64,000 nt of DNA from Snodgrassella sp. (GTDB taxonomy: Bacteria; Pseudomonadota; Gammaproteobacteria; Burkholderiales; Neisseriaceae): assembly GCA_024103515.1 (NCBI GenBank), contig JAGGIK010000008.1, forward strand, positions 1-64,000, read 5' to 3'. The position numbers were made by a program, and so were the translations under genes. Position 1 is the stretch's first letter, and the number at the start of each line of letters is the position of its first letter. Under the pieces are notes generated by a model. That model was not told the origin of the DNA. It did no database searches and worked only from the letters and a program-made list of their open reading frames with translations. This document shows positions 48,729-59,517 of the stretch, piece by piece.

Positions 48729-49918
48729 GACACGTTAACAAAACATTTAATTGCAGATTGTAAACGTAACAATGCTTCTTCCATATCTTCATTACTAAGT
48801 AACAAACTGGGAGCAAGTCGTATTACGTTACTACCTGCAATCAATACCATAAGACCTTGCTGTAAAGCCAACTGCATCAATTCTTTGGCACGTCCTGAGT
48901 ATTGATCGGACAGCACACATCCCAGCAACAATCCTTGCCCCCGAACTTCCACAAAAACATCAAAAGCCCGGCCTATTCTGATCAGTTCTGATTTAAGCTT
49001 TTCACCTTGAGAGAGCACATGATTTAACGTTTCGGAAGAATTAATGATATCGAAAGCCGCACAACCAACAGCACAGGCCAATGGATTACCACCAAAAGTA
49101 CTGCCATGACTTCCCGGAGTAAAGCTTGCACCAACTTTACTAGTCGTTAACATAGCACCAATTGGAATACCACAACCTAGTGCTTTAGCACTGGAAAGAA
49201 TATCTGGAATCACATTGTATCGGCTATGGGCAAATAAAGACCCCGTCCGTCCTATTCCAGTCTGTACTTCATCAAAGATTAATAAAGACTGAGACTTATC
49301 ACAAATTTTACGTGCTGCTTGTAAAAAGGCCTCTGTTGCCGGTAATACACCACTCTCACCCTGAATTGGTTCAATGACAACCGCACAAGTTTTATCAGTC
49401 ACTGTAGCTTCAAGCGCTGCAACATCATTAAACGGTATATGACTAATGCCTTCAGGTAAAGGAGCAAAATCCTGACTATATTTTGGTTGGCCACCAACAG
49501 CAACAGTAAATAAAGTCCGTCCATGAAAACTATTTACGCAAGCCACAATTTCATTTTTGCCACTCTCTTTGCCAAAGTGATCACGTGCATACTTCCGCGC
49601 CAACTTAAAAGCTGCTTCATTTGCTTCCGCACCTGAATTACAGAAAAACACCTGCTGCGCAAACGAATTTTCAACTAGACGCTGTGCCAATGCCTGTGCC
49701 GGTTCAGTAGTATAAATATTGGAAACATGCCACAATTTTTTGGCTTGCACAGTTAATGCTTCCACCAACACTGGATGACAATGACCTAAGGCATTAACCG
49801 CTATACCCCCGGCCATATCAATAAATTCCTGTCCGTGAACATCCCAGATACGACTGCCTAAACCATATTCAGGCAAAATTGGGGCAAAAGTGAAATTAGG
49901 TGTTAAATAATTAAGCAT
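48725..49918 (-). CDS. argD: acetylornithine aminotransferase
   Basis: PLP enzyme of arginine synthesis that interconverts N-acetylornithine and N-acetylglutamate semialdehyde, often also acting on succinyldiaminopimelate in lysine synthesis. The 397-residue class III aminotransferase has YLTPNFTFAPILPEYGLGSR, FCNSGAEANEAAFKLARKY, FHGRTLFTVAVGGQPKY, LLIFDEVQTGIGRTG and the PLP lysine Lys245 in SSAKALGCGIPIGAM. It is cotranslated with the sirtuin gene. Confidence 0.94.
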   Translation of the reverse strand: MLNYLTPNFTFAPILPEYGLGSRIWDVHGQEFIDMAGGIAVNALGHCHPVLVEALTVQAKKLWHVSNIYTTEPAQALAQRLVENSFAQQVFFCNSGAEANEAAFKLARKYARDHFGKESGKNEIVACVNSFHGRTLFTVAVGGQPKYSQDFAPLPEGISHIPFNDVAALEATVTDKTCAVVIEPIQGESGVLPATEAFLQAARKICDKSQSLLIFDEVQTGIGRTGSLFAHSRYNVIPDILSSAKALGCGIPIGAMLTTSKVGASFTPGSHGSTFGGNPLACAVGCAAFDIINSSETLNHVLSQGEKLKSELIRIGRAFDVFVEVRGQGLLLGCVLSDQYSGRAKELMQLALQQGLMVLIAGSNVIRLAPSLLLSNEDMEEALLRLQSAIKCFVNVS

Positions 49919-50461
49919 ATCTACCTTCTTTATTCAAATAGCGCTCAAGCGCCATAAAATTAAACTTAGCGGATAAAATGCGATATAAATAATCAAGCAA
50001 TAATTAACTGATTATCAATCTGTATCATATACCTGCAACCATAATCTCTTAGCACTGTAAGGGTTTATCTGAGAATAGCATAATTAAAAGCCAAATTTGA
50101 ATGCCAGAAAAATAAAAATAATGCTTTTATTCAACAATATACCGAAGTACTACTGCTGTATAAACTAGACAAAAGAAGCAACTAAACATTAGTCTATTCA
50201 AATCGCGGATATTGTTTAAAACACTCCTGCACAATAATCACTATGATAAGCACTGGCAGAATTATAATGACTTCTTCAGCACGCAAATATAACCCGCTTT
50301 TATATCATCATTAATTCGACACTTGCTCAGCGAAAGAATGATTAAATAATCTACATTTATACAGCATATTTAAAATAAGAATAAATTAATTGATTTTTTT
50401 AAATTTTGAGTATCTCCCAAAATTACTATAGATAAAATAACATCAATATTGGGTTAAATGA
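49919..50461. other. gene-free spacer between htpX and argD
   Basis: About 540 AT-rich bases. Should hold the argD promoter and the end of the htpX transcript. No arginine-repressor box, hairpin terminator or small gene could be identified with confidence. Confidence 0.45.
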
Positions 50462-51319
50462 TTACATCTTTTGCAAACGAATAATACGGTTATCCAAAGT
50501 CGGATGAGTACTCAACAGGGAGTCTTTGGAATCGCTGGCAATACCAAATGCACTTAAACCTTGAGGTAAATCATTGCCATCACCTTTTAAACGCTGTAAG
50601 GCAGCTATCATTTTAGGCGCACCCACTAATTTGGCGGCACATGCATCAGCTCGATACTCTCGATGTCGGCTAAACCACATCACAATCAAGCTTGCTAACA
50701 TGCCGAAAACAATCTGCATTACAAAGCTAACCAAATAGTAGACACTTCGCTCAACTACTTCATCATCTTGATTAGAAGCAATTATCTGCGCAACCTTGTT
50801 TGCTACAAAAAAGACAAACGTATTAATCACACCTTGAATTAAAGTCATAGTAACCATATCACCATTGCCCACGTGAGCCATTTCATGTGCCAGTACAGCT
50901 TCGACCTCATCTTGGGACATACTTTGTAGTAACCCCGTACTTAACGCAATCAGCGACTTATTTCGTGTAGCTCCAGTAGCAAAAGCATTGGGTTCATGTG
51001 AATGATAGATAGCCACTTGCGGCATTGCTATATTCCATTGACTGGCTTGATTAGCCACAGTATTCAATAACCAAGTTTCAGCAGCATTACTGGGTTGAGT
51101 AATGATCTGAGCATTAACACTATGAATTGCAATAGTTTTTGACATTAACAATGAAACAAACGAACCTGAAAAACCCACAACCATAGAAATAATCAGTAAA
51201 GTTTTGATATTGCTGAGTTGATTAGTCAGCCCAAAAACTGAAAAAATAATACTCACAACAATATTTATGACTAAAAAGACTGCTAGATTGGTAGCTATAA
51301 ATAATAAAACTCGTTTCAC
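50462..51319 (-). CDS. htpX: HtpX membrane zinc metalloprotease (M48)
   Basis: Inner-membrane protease that takes part in membrane protein quality control. The 285-residue protein has two N-terminal spans (residues ~5-28 and ~40-60), the zinc motif HEMAH in [13 protein letters not shown] near residue 145, two further spans (~165-185 and ~195-217) and the downstream zinc ligand in [17 protein letters not shown]. The C-terminal [11 protein letters not shown] is typical. In enterics it is controlled by the Cpx or heat-shock response; no such site was identified here. Confidence 0.95.
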   Translation of the reverse strand: MKRVLLFIATNLAVFLVINIVVSIIFSVFGLTNQLSNIKTLLIISMVVGFSGSFVSLLMSKTIAIHSVNAQIITQPSNAAETWLLNTVANQASQWNIAMPQVAIYHSHEPNAFATGATRNKSLIALSTGLLQSMSQDEVEAVLAHEMAHVGNGDMVTMTLIQGVINTFVFFVANKVAQIIASNQDDEVVERSVYYLVSFVMQIVFGMLASLIVMWFSRHREYRADACAAKLVGAPKMIAALQRLKGDGNDLPQGLSAFGIASDSKDSLLSTHPTLDNRIIRLQKM

Positions 51320-51543
51320 TTAATGCCCTTTGAAATTCAAAATATTACATTACAAAACTAACGCATACCTTTGCGTCACCAGTAGCACAGACAACCTAAA
51401 TAATTACCTTACTACCTTGTTATCAACGATTAATTATCGTATAGAATTGTGCCAATTTATTATTAAAGAAAAATGTCCTATGTAAGAAAAATTCCATCTT
51501 AACATTAAAAATAACAAAAATTCGAACAAAATTTTAGTATCCG

Positions 51544-52803
51544 TTAGACACGCACTTCACCATGACCTAAAACAATCCATTTTTGGCTAGTTAACCCTTG
51601 TAAACCAACTGGGCCACGCACATGGATTTTATCTGTAGAAATACCTATTTCCGCGCCAAGACCATATTCAAAGCCGTCAGCAAAACGTGTGGAGGCATTC
51701 ACCATCACACTACTTGAATCAACAGCACGTAAAAATAACTGTGAATTAACATAGTTATTTGTCACTATACTGTCAGTATGATGACTGCCATAATAATTAA
51801 TGTGGTCAATAGCATCATTTATATCCAACACAACTTTAATAGCCAGTATCGGAGCCAAATACTCAGTCGACCAATCAGCTTCAGTAGCAGCACAGACTTT
51901 ATCCTGCAAAATCTGCTTAGTCTTAGAACAACCACGTAACTCTACCCCTTTGTCTGCATACTGTTGTTGCAGTATGGGCAATAATTCTGCCGCTCGACTT
52001 TGATGCACCAGTAAAGTTTCCATCGTATTACAGGTACCATAGCGTGATGTTTTGGCGTTCATCGCAATATTAACTGCCATAACAGCATCCGCATCCGCAT
52101 CAATATAAACATGGCAAATACCGTCTAAATGTTTAATTACCGGAATACGAGCTTTCTCATTCACTCGCTGTACCAACCCCTTACCTCCTCGCGGAATAAT
52201 TACATCGATAAATTGAGGTAATTGTAACAAAACATCTACACCTGCTCGATCAGTTTCAGTAATCAAACTAACTGCCGTTTCAGGCAACTTAGCTTCTTGT
52301 AAAGCAGTAGTAATTACAGTAGCAATTGCTTTATTGCTATTAATTGCCTCACTCCCCCCCCTTAGAACACAACTGTTACCTGATTTTAAGCATAAAATTG
52401 CCGCATCAAGAGTTACATTGGGACGGGATTCATAAATCATCCCAATGACACCTAGAGGAACACGCATTTTGCCCAGTGTAATACCACTTGGCAAAGTTCG
52501 AAACTCACCCATTTCACCGACAGGATCGGCAAGAGCCATTACTTGTAAAACACCCTCAGCCATTGTCTGAATATTTTTCTCAGTCAATTTCAAGCGTTCA
52601 AGTAAAGAGGTATCTAATCCTTTTTCGTAAGCACATTCCATATCCCGCTGGTTTGCCTCAAGTATGCTTTTTGAATTAGCAACAATACCATTAGCTATTA
52701 AAGATAAAACATGGTTTTTTTGGGTTGTCGAAGCCGTCGATAATAAAAAATAGGCATCTTTGGCTGCTCTGGCCGTTTGTGTAATATAGTTAGTTAGGTC
52801 CAT
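51544..52803 (-). CDS. proA: gamma-glutamyl phosphate reductase
   Basis: Reduces gamma-glutamyl phosphate to glutamate semialdehyde with NADPH in proline synthesis. The 419-residue aldehyde-dehydrogenase-fold protein has [19 protein letters not shown], the catalytic Cys258 in [14 protein letters not shown], and [19 protein letters not shown] and [12 protein letters not shown] near the end. The partner proB is not in the window. The conserved LRGGSEA segment is encoded with a run of eight G residues (52354-52361 on the plus strand as C). Confidence 0.96.
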   Translation of the reverse strand: MDLTNYITQTARAAKDAYFLLSTASTTQKNHVLSLIANGIVANSKSILEANQRDMECAYEKGLDTSLLERLKLTEKNIQTMAEGVLQVMALADPVGEMGEFRTLPSGITLGKMRVPLGVIGMIYESRPNVTLDAAILCLKSGNSCVLRGGSEAINSNKAIATVITTALQEAKLPETAVSLITETDRAGVDVLLQLPQFIDVIIPRGGKGLVQRVNEKARIPVIKHLDGICHVYIDADADAVMAVNIAMNAKTSRYGTCNTMETLLVHQSRAAELLPILQQQYADKGVELRGCSKTKQILQDKVCAATEADWSTEYLAPILAIKVVLDINDAIDHINYYGSHHTDSIVTNNYVNSQLFLRAVDSSSVMVNASTRFADGFEYGLGAEIGISTDKIHVRGPVGLQGLTSQKWIVLGHGEVRV

Positions 52804-52955
52804 ATAATTTATTTTTTAATTACTAATTTTAAAAGCTATTCGTAAAATAACCAATCAAAGAATATCGATCCAATCAAAAATTATAAATAATATAACCAAT
52901 AAACCACATTAAATGTTAATTAAATTAGCGAAAATTTAAATTATCAAACATAAAC

Positions 52956-53891
52956 TTAATCAATTTGCGTATCAATTGAAATCTTGAACTGGGTCTGCGG
53001 TTTTAAAACAATTAAATTATCTACTGAACCGATGACTTTTAAATCTTTATTTGGGTAATCTAAATGAGATAAGAAATGACGAATACAATTAATCCTTGCT
53101 CTTTTTTTATCATCTGACTTGATCACCGTCCAAGGAGCATCGCCAGTGTGAGTGTGAAAGAACATATCATTTTTGGCCGCAGTATAATCATCCCATCGAT
53201 CAAGTGACTGTATATCAACCGGCGATAATTTCCAATGCTTTAACGGATCATCACGCCGGGAAATAAAACGTCGTAGTTGTTCTTCACGTGATACAGAAAA
53301 CCAGAATTTAAACAAATGAATACCACTATTTACTAACATTCTTTCCAATTCAGGCGTCTGACGCATAAATTGCAGATATTCATGCGGTTCGCAAAATCCC
53401 ATTACCCTTTCAACACCCGCACGGTTATACCATGAACGATCAAAAAAAACGATTTCACCACTGGTTGGCAAACGCTCAATATAACGCTGAAAATACCATT
53501 GTCCTCGTTCGGTCTCTGTCGGCTTTTCCAAAGCTACAACACGTGCTCCACGCGGATTGAGATGCTCCATAAAACGTTTAATCGTACCACCCTTACCTGC
53601 TGCATCCCTTCCTTCAAATAACGCAACAATTTTCTGGCCAGATTCCTTGACCCAACTTTGCACCTTCAGAAGTTCTATCTGCAACTTCGCTTTCTCTTTC
53701 TCATAGGTAGTACGGCGCATGCGAGTTCGATAAGGATAATTCTCCGGTAAAGGTGCATAATACGAATCCTCATCGCCGTTTCGTTTCCCAGAATGTTCAA
53801 GTACACTATTTTCCAAAACTTGTAACTTGGATTTTTTTTCTGCTTCACCAAACAAGGCTTGATGATATGAATGAACAAGTTGTTCGCTCAT
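52956..53891 (-). CDS. ppk2: polyphosphate kinase 2
   Basis: A 311-residue PPK2-family kinase that transfers phosphate between polyphosphate and nucleotides. Walker A is EGRDAAGKGGTIKR (residues ~93-106), and Walker B with the catalytic Asp/Arg is FFDRSWYNRAGVERV (Asp151, Arg152). KFWFSVSREEQLRRF and WKLSPVDIQSLDRWDDY support class I. Residues 1-50 are a less conserved leader. Class I PPK2 enzymes prefer making nucleoside triphosphates from diphosphates; the preferred nucleotide is not readable here. The gene is single. Confidence 0.94.
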   Translation of the reverse strand: MSEQLVHSYHQALFGEAEKKSKLQVLENSVLEHSGKRNGDEDSYYAPLPENYPYRTRMRRTTYEKEKAKLQIELLKVQSWVKESGQKIVALFEGRDAAGKGGTIKRFMEHLNPRGARVVALEKPTETERGQWYFQRYIERLPTSGEIVFFDRSWYNRAGVERVMGFCEPHEYLQFMRQTPELERMLVNSGIHLFKFWFSVSREEQLRRFISRRDDPLKHWKLSPVDIQSLDRWDDYTAAKNDMFFHTHTGDAPWTVIKSDDKKRARINCIRHFLSHLDYPNKDLKVIGSVDNLIVLKPQTQFKISIDTQID

Positions 53892-55244
53892 TTTCTTCCT
53901 TCCTAACTCACAGCACTCTTAACAGTTTTCAAGCTATTAATATTTAAACACAATCAATAACATTATTAAAGCATGATATACATTTTATTAACTAAATTAC
54001 AAATAATAATCGCCTTAAATTTCTAAAAAATTTAAGTAACGCTACTTGAAATCATACAAATTATCATTTCCCTAGCCAATATCATTGACAAATAAAAATC
54101 ATCACCAAACAAATATGTCAAATAGCGTCAAATTATTTGCACTTTATTGTAGAAATAAATCTTTGATAACACATAAAGGTAATTTATCCACAAACTATTT
54201 ATTTTATTTAACAAAATTGTAGTAATTAATAAAACGCTCTAACTGTTGCTTTTTGTTTTTTGAATCCTGAAACATTTGCTGCTCATGCCACATCTGCATT
54301 AAAGTTTATGGCCTCTTTCTGCAATACCGTTCGATTGTGACTAAGCATATAATGCTTAGTACACGTTTTAATAAATAAATATTCCCTTATCCTTTATTAT
54401 GCATATCAGTTATAGTGCTGAGCTAATTTAAAATTTATACAGGTAACTACCTGTGAATCATTCGCGCGAAAATTCATCAATTCCAAACAACAATATTTCT
54501 ACCTTGCTGTCTCGCCTCATCTTTAAATAAAGATAACTGCTTGGTATCGACATAGCGCATTATGTCCGGTCTTTCGTTATAACGCTTAGTTCACTGCATT
54601 AACTTATCTTCAATCATGTTCAACTTGAACCAGATATTGGAACCCATAGTTCATCATCTTATAGCGTACATTATCACTGTTTGAGGAAACCAACAGCAGC
54701 AATCCGGCATTGATTAGCAAATTATAAATAATCGGGCAACTGAACATAAAATATTTAGCCTAACCAGTGATGTACATATATTCTCAATAGCGTAATCGCC
54801 AAATTACTTATTAATGAAAAGGCGTCAACTTTTTTATATCGCTTCATGACCGTATTCTTTCAATTTACCATCAATTACACGACGATTTCTGACAAGAAAT
54901 AATAATAAGTTAAGGACAAAAGATTAGAATCTAATAATTTAATTAACAGATGTGCTCGTCAGCATTAAGAGTACTCATACAAATACTTCTGTGTAAAGTA
55001 TGCGAAAATGAATGAGTAGCATTGACAGTCGAATACTTCAACAAACATTTTGATATCTAGCACAATAGACATCATTTCTGACACATCGACCAAAATATTT
55101 GCTAGTCTAGTCTCTAATTTCATTCATAGCTTAAACGTTCTTCAACTCAGTTTTAATTACCATAGTAAGAAAATTTTTAGTAAGTAGAAAAATAACAGGT
55201 AATCTTATTAGATTACCTGTTGCTTAGATAAAACTTTTTATATA
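53892..55244. other. gene-free spacer with decayed sequence, between ponA and ppk2
   Basis: About 1.35 kb. No intact gene is present. A short minus-strand open stretch (54587 to 54477, YNERPDIMRYVDTKQLSLFK and onward to a stop) looks protein-like and may be the tail of a lost gene. A perfect DnaA-box word, TTATCCACA, is at 54184-54192, but alone it does not mark an origin. Confidence 0.5.
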
Positions 55245-57611
55245 TTAAAATAACGAATCTAGCGGAGCATTTTGAGCTGGCTGAGCTGGGGATGTTGTCG
55301 TTACAGGCGTATCAGAACCATCATCCCCTCCATCATATCCTTCTCCATCGCCACTGCCACTACTTACCGGTCCATCTGCGCGATTATCCAGTGACAAATC
55401 AGGATTAGTTGATTGAAACTCATTAAGAAAATAATCTCGGCCTCGTTGAACCATCCCTGCGGGAACTGGCACAGTCACATTGGGTTTACCTTTTAGAGCG
55501 TAACGCATATATTCCAGCCATACTGGTAGAGCTATAGTTCCACCAAAGGCAGAGCGTCCCATACTTCGCGGACGGTCAAATCCAATATAAACCGCACTCA
55601 CTAGATTAGGATTGAAACCCACGAACCATGCATCTTTATTATTATTAGTCGTTCCTGTCTTACCGGCAATATCACTCCGACCAAGAGAACGGGCTTGATG
55701 AGCAGTACCGTAATTCACCACATCCATCATCATATGATACAAAATAAAAGCATTGCGTGGATCAATAGCAAGGGGTGCATTTTTCTTAGCTACTAATGGT
55801 TGCATTTGCGCACGTAAATTATTATTCCCATCATAAATTTTATCAATAACATAATTGGAAACTTTATAACCGCCATTGGCAAATACCGCAAATCCTTCAG
55901 CCATTTGCATTGGTGTTACTTCCCCACTACCCAAAGCCATAGACAAACTTGAAGGAATCTGATTAGCTTTAAAACCAAATCTTTGAACATATTGCTTAGT
56001 ATAGTCTACTCCTACAGCCATCAATACACGAATTGAAACCATATTTTTAGAAGCAGTTAAAGCCTGACGCAAAGTAATAAAACCAGCATAGCGTCCATCT
56101 GAATTTTTTGGTGTCCATGCACGTCCACCTGGTCCCATACCGGGTATTACTAACGGTGCATCATTCACCATCGTCGAAATAGTAAATCCTTTAGATATAC
56201 CGGCTGAATAGATAAAAGGTTTAAATGACGATCCTGGTTGCCGTTTTGCCTGTGTAGCTCGATTAAAGCTGCGACGATAATAATCATAACCGCCTACTAA
56301 AGCTTTTACTGCACCGGTCTGAGCATCTAAAGCGACCAATGCACCCTGCAACTCCGGTTGCTGAACAATACGATAGGTTTTACCATCACCACGAACATGC
56401 ACTACGGAACCAACCTTTAGCGCATTTTCGCCTAAAGATTCATTATTAATAGCGCGCTTAATCCAGCTAAAGCTATTGCCAGTGATTGTCACTTCTCCTA
56501 TTCCACCAATATAAACTGTAATTGAATTAGAACCAATTGAAGTGACAACAGCTGGCAGCATACCATCAACCGGCGTTCTATAAATTAAAAACTGTTCAAT
56601 CTGCTCATCACGACTGTCTTCAGGAAATTTACTTAAATCAAAGAAACCCTCAGCACCCCGATAAGCAGAACCCCTATCATAATTGGCTAACACTTTTCTT
56701 AAGGCTTGAGTGGCCACAGCTTGTTCTTGAGAGTTTACCGTAGTATAAACACGAAATCCCTGAGTGTAGGCAGCATCACCATATTTCTCATACATTTGCT
56801 GACGAACCATTTCAGCTACATACAATGCATTTTGATCAATTGGCTGCTGATAATGCTGATAGTGTAATGGTTCATTGAAAGCAGCATCAGCCTGAGCCTG
56901 GGTAATTTTACCTAGCTCAACCATATTATTAAGAATATAGCGTTGACGTAACTTTGCCCTTTTCGGATTAACAATCGGGTTAAAAGTGGAAGGTGCTTTG
57001 GGTAAACCGGCAAGAATAGTTGCCTCAGCCAAATCAAGCTTTTGCACGGGCTTATTAAAATATACCTGTGCAGCAGCGGTAAAACCATATGCTTTCTGCC
57101 CTAAGTAAATTTGATTGAAATACAATTCCAGTATCTGATCTTTAGTTAATTGTTGTTCAATTTTATAGGCAAGCAAAGCCTCATTAAACTTACGGGTATA
57201 AGTCCGCTCATTAGTCAGATAGAAATTTCTGGCAACCTGCTGAGTAATCGTACTGGCCCCAGATTGCACACCGCCAGTCAAATTCATGATCAATGCACGG
57301 GATATACCAATAACATCAACCCCACCATGCTCATAAAACCGCTTATCTTCAGCTGCTACAACAGCATCTTTAAGCACTTGAGGAAAATCCTGAATCTTAG
57401 TAAACGCACGGCGCTCCTCACCAAACTGCCCAAGCAGCTTGCCATCAGCAGAATAAATGGCCAATGGCATTTTGGGCTGATAATGCGTTACTGCTTCGAG
57501 CGAAGGCAACTTCGGATAAGTAACAAGTATTGCAATGGCCAGCAGACCGAGGGCAAATAGTGCCAAGCCTACAAACAAGCCGATAGCAGAAAGTAGTAAT
57601 TTTCTAATCAT
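55245..57611 (-). CDS. ponA: penicillin-binding protein 1A (bifunctional peptidoglycan synthase)
   Basis: A 788-residue inner-membrane class A PBP. A membrane anchor (residues ~7-33) is followed by the GT51 glycosyltransferase domain (VVAAEDKRFYEHGGVD, GASTITQQVARNFYL), an OB-like domain and the transpeptidase with the active-site serine in RQPGSSFKPFIYSAG, the SKN of TASKNMVS and the KTGTT motif (GKTGTTNNNKDAWFVG). The tail is Gly/Asp/Ser/Pro-rich. It is divergent from pilM across 139 bases, the same arrangement as in Neisseria. Confidence 0.96.
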   Translation of the reverse strand: MIRKLLLSAIGLFVGLALFALGLLAIAILVTYPKLPSLEAVTHYQPKMPLAIYSADGKLLGQFGEERRAFTKIQDFPQVLKDAVVAAEDKRFYEHGGVDVIGISRALIMNLTGGVQSGASTITQQVARNFYLTNERTYTRKFNEALLAYKIEQQLTKDQILELYFNQIYLGQKAYGFTAAAQVYFNKPVQKLDLAEATILAGLPKAPSTFNPIVNPKRAKLRQRYILNNMVELGKITQAQADAAFNEPLHYQHYQQPIDQNALYVAEMVRQQMYEKYGDAAYTQGFRVYTTVNSQEQAVATQALRKVLANYDRGSAYRGAEGFFDLSKFPEDSRDEQIEQFLIYRTPVDGMLPAVVTSIGSNSITVYIGGIGEVTITGNSFSWIKRAINNESLGENALKVGSVVHVRGDGKTYRIVQQPELQGALVALDAQTGAVKALVGGYDYYRRSFNRATQAKRQPGSSFKPFIYSAGISKGFTISTMVNDAPLVIPGMGPGGRAWTPKNSDGRYAGFITLRQALTASKNMVSIRVLMAVGVDYTKQYVQRFGFKANQIPSSLSMALGSGEVTPMQMAEGFAVFANGGYKVSNYVIDKIYDGNNNLRAQMQPLVAKKNAPLAIDPRNAFILYHMMMDVVNYGTAHQARSLGRSDIAGKTGTTNNNKDAWFVGFNPNLVSAVYIGFDRPRSMGRSAFGGTIALPVWLEYMRYALKGKPNVTVPVPAGMVQRGRDYFLNEFQSTNPDLSLDNRADGPVSSGSGDGEGYDGGDDGSDTPVTTTSPAQPAQNAPLDSLF

Positions 57612-57750
57612 AATTAATTAAATTTCATTTAATGGCTGCGAAATATATTAAAAATAAAGTAAACTTTGTACCTAATTGTGTTAGAAATGCAACCTATATT
57701 CCTTGAACAGTTAGTATCACTAATTTAATTACAAGACAGAAAGCCCTTTC

Positions 57751-58839
57751 ATGAAAGTGAAAAAATTTAAAACAAATTCAAAGAACAAGAAGGTGGTAAC
57801 AACTTCTTCGAGGCAGAGTCTAGGCATTAATTTCACCGAAAAAAGTATCAATATGGTGTTATTGAGTGCCAGCAGTTTAAATCAATTTCGTCTCGAAAAA
57901 TACGTTGTTGTTCCCTTACCCAAAAATATAATCGATAACGGTAACATCGAAGATCATAATGAAATTGTTGCTCTTTTACAACAAGCAAAAGACAAACTGC
58001 AAACCCATTGTAAAAATGTTACCGTCTGTATTCCACAAAAATTGGCATCTATACAGTTTCTTACTCGTGATCCCGATATTGAATATACTGAAGAAGAGCA
58101 AGTTTTAATGGAACTCAATCAGTATAAGTCATTGGATGAAACAAGTTATGACTATCAGCCTATTATGACTGATGACGATGGAAACGAACATCTCTTATTG
58201 GTTAGCAGTAAACGTGAAGACGTAAATTTATTTTTGGATATCTTTGCAGATGCTGAAATAACACCTACTCAAATGGATGTTGATTTAATCGCCATCATGA
58301 ATAGTGCTATAGCCTGTATTAGTATTAAATACCCACAGCTAATTGATAAATGCGTAGCTGTGTTTAATATTGATTTTAATGAAACTCAAGCCATAGTTAT
58401 GCGTGACGGAATAATGTTGTATAAACAAGAGATCAGCATAGGTTATGAGCATTTATTACAATCTATTCGTCGTTGCTACCAGCTGACTGAAGAGGAAGCA
58501 TGGGATATGTTGTTTGATAACTCTAAACCACAAGATTACGCAAAAGTTGTATTTCAACCTTTTCAACAACAATTTACTCAAGAAGTTCAAAGGGTACTAC
58601 AATTTTACTTTACTTCTGCCAGCCAAGAAAATGACATAGAAGAAATCATGATTTTTGGAATTCAAGAAAATCATGCCAATGAGTTTGCACAAAATGTGCG
58701 CCAACAAACCAATATCTCTACTCAACTGATCAACCCACTATTATTGGCTCAAACCGATAATCACATTAATGATGGTGAATTGCTTCAGTTAAGTAGTCTA
58801 ATGACAGTTGCTTTTGGCCTAGCTCTACGAGGAATATAA
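57751..58839 (+). CDS. pilM: type IV pilus assembly protein PilM
   Basis: A 362-residue actin-like (FtsA/MreB fold) cytoplasmic protein that binds the short N-terminus of PilN and links the inner-membrane platform to the motor. LGINFTEKSINMVLL, VTVCIPQKLASIQFLTR, MDVDLIAIMNSAIACI and YKQEISIGYEHLLQSIRR are recognisable. The ~20-residue basic leader is longer than usual. It is the first gene of pilMNOPQ, one base ahead of pilN, and is preceded by the short divergent ponA promoter region. Confidence 0.92.
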   Translation: MKVKKFKTNSKNKKVVTTSSRQSLGINFTEKSINMVLLSASSLNQFRLEKYVVVPLPKNIIDNGNIEDHNEIVALLQQAKDKLQTHCKNVTVCIPQKLASIQFLTRDPDIEYTEEEQVLMELNQYKSLDETSYDYQPIMTDDDGNEHLLLVSSKREDVNLFLDIFADAEITPTQMDVDLIAIMNSAIACISIKYPQLIDKCVAVFNIDFNETQAIVMRDGIMLYKQEISIGYEHLLQSIRRCYQLTEEEAWDMLFDNSKPQDYAKVVFQPFQQQFTQEVQRVLQFYFTSASQENDIEEIMIFGIQENHANEFAQNVRQQTNISTQLINPLLLAQTDNHINDGELLQLSSLMTVAFGLALRGI

Positions 58840-58840
58840 A

Positions 58841-59503
58841 ATGTTGCCATTGTTAAAAATTAACCTACTTCCATATCGTGAAGCTTTGCTAGCTAAAAAG
58901 AAGAAAGAATTTCAAACAGTTATACTAGGTGCAATATTAATTGGTTTGGGTTTAGCTTGTTTGGGTTATTTCTACACTGATAACTTGATTAGAAGTCATG
59001 AACAACGAATTATCCAACTACAAAACGGTATAGCGAAACTTGACGAAGAAATTGCTCAAATCACTAAACTTAAAGAAGAGCGGCAAAATTTCATTGAACG
59101 GCAACAAAAGGTTGAAGAATTGTCTAATAGACGGTTTGAAGCTGCACATATTATCGATACCCTAAATATTTTAGCTCCTATGGGCTTGTATATAACCAGT
59201 ATTGAAGCGCAAAATCCTAATACTTATATCATAAATGGTAGAGCATACAGTGATTCTCGGACGGCAGCTTTCATGTCTGCATTACCAGGACGATTGTTTG
59301 GCACTCCCGAGTTACTTAACATTAGACGTATCAACAATGCCCAAGAATTTAGTATAAAGGTTTATATCAATAACGTTGAAGATCAAATCGAAGAGGAAAC
59401 TAATCCGAATCAATCAAATACAGCTGAATCAACTACGCAAGACCCTAATACAGATTCACAGCAGAATTCTCACAATGCAACACCTTCAGCAGCATCTAAT
59501 TGA
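58841..59503 (+). CDS. pilN: type IV pilus assembly protein PilN
   Basis: A 220-residue inner-membrane protein. It starts with the PilM-binding motif INLLPYREALLAKKKKEF, followed by a membrane span (residues ~27-48), a coiled coil (~54-95) and a ferredoxin-like periplasmic domain (~95-185). The final ~30 residues are Asn/Gln/Thr/Ser-rich. It pairs with PilO to form the alignment subcomplex. A ribosome-binding site (AGGAA) lies within the end of pilM. Confidence 0.93.
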   Translation: MLPLLKINLLPYREALLAKKKKEFQTVILGAILIGLGLACLGYFYTDNLIRSHEQRIIQLQNGIAKLDEEIAQITKLKEERQNFIERQQKVEELSNRRFEAAHIIDTLNILAPMGLYITSIEAQNPNTYIINGRAYSDSRTAAFMSALPGRLFGTPELLNIRRINNAQEFSIKVYINNVEDQIEEETNPNQSNTAESTTQDPNTDSQQNSHNATPSAASN

Positions 59504-59517
59504 TGGAGTAGCTTAAC

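Noticed and set aside
54184..54192. Chromosomal replication origin from a DnaA box
   Set aside because: Only one perfect box was seen, without a cluster, dnaA, dnaN or other origin genes.
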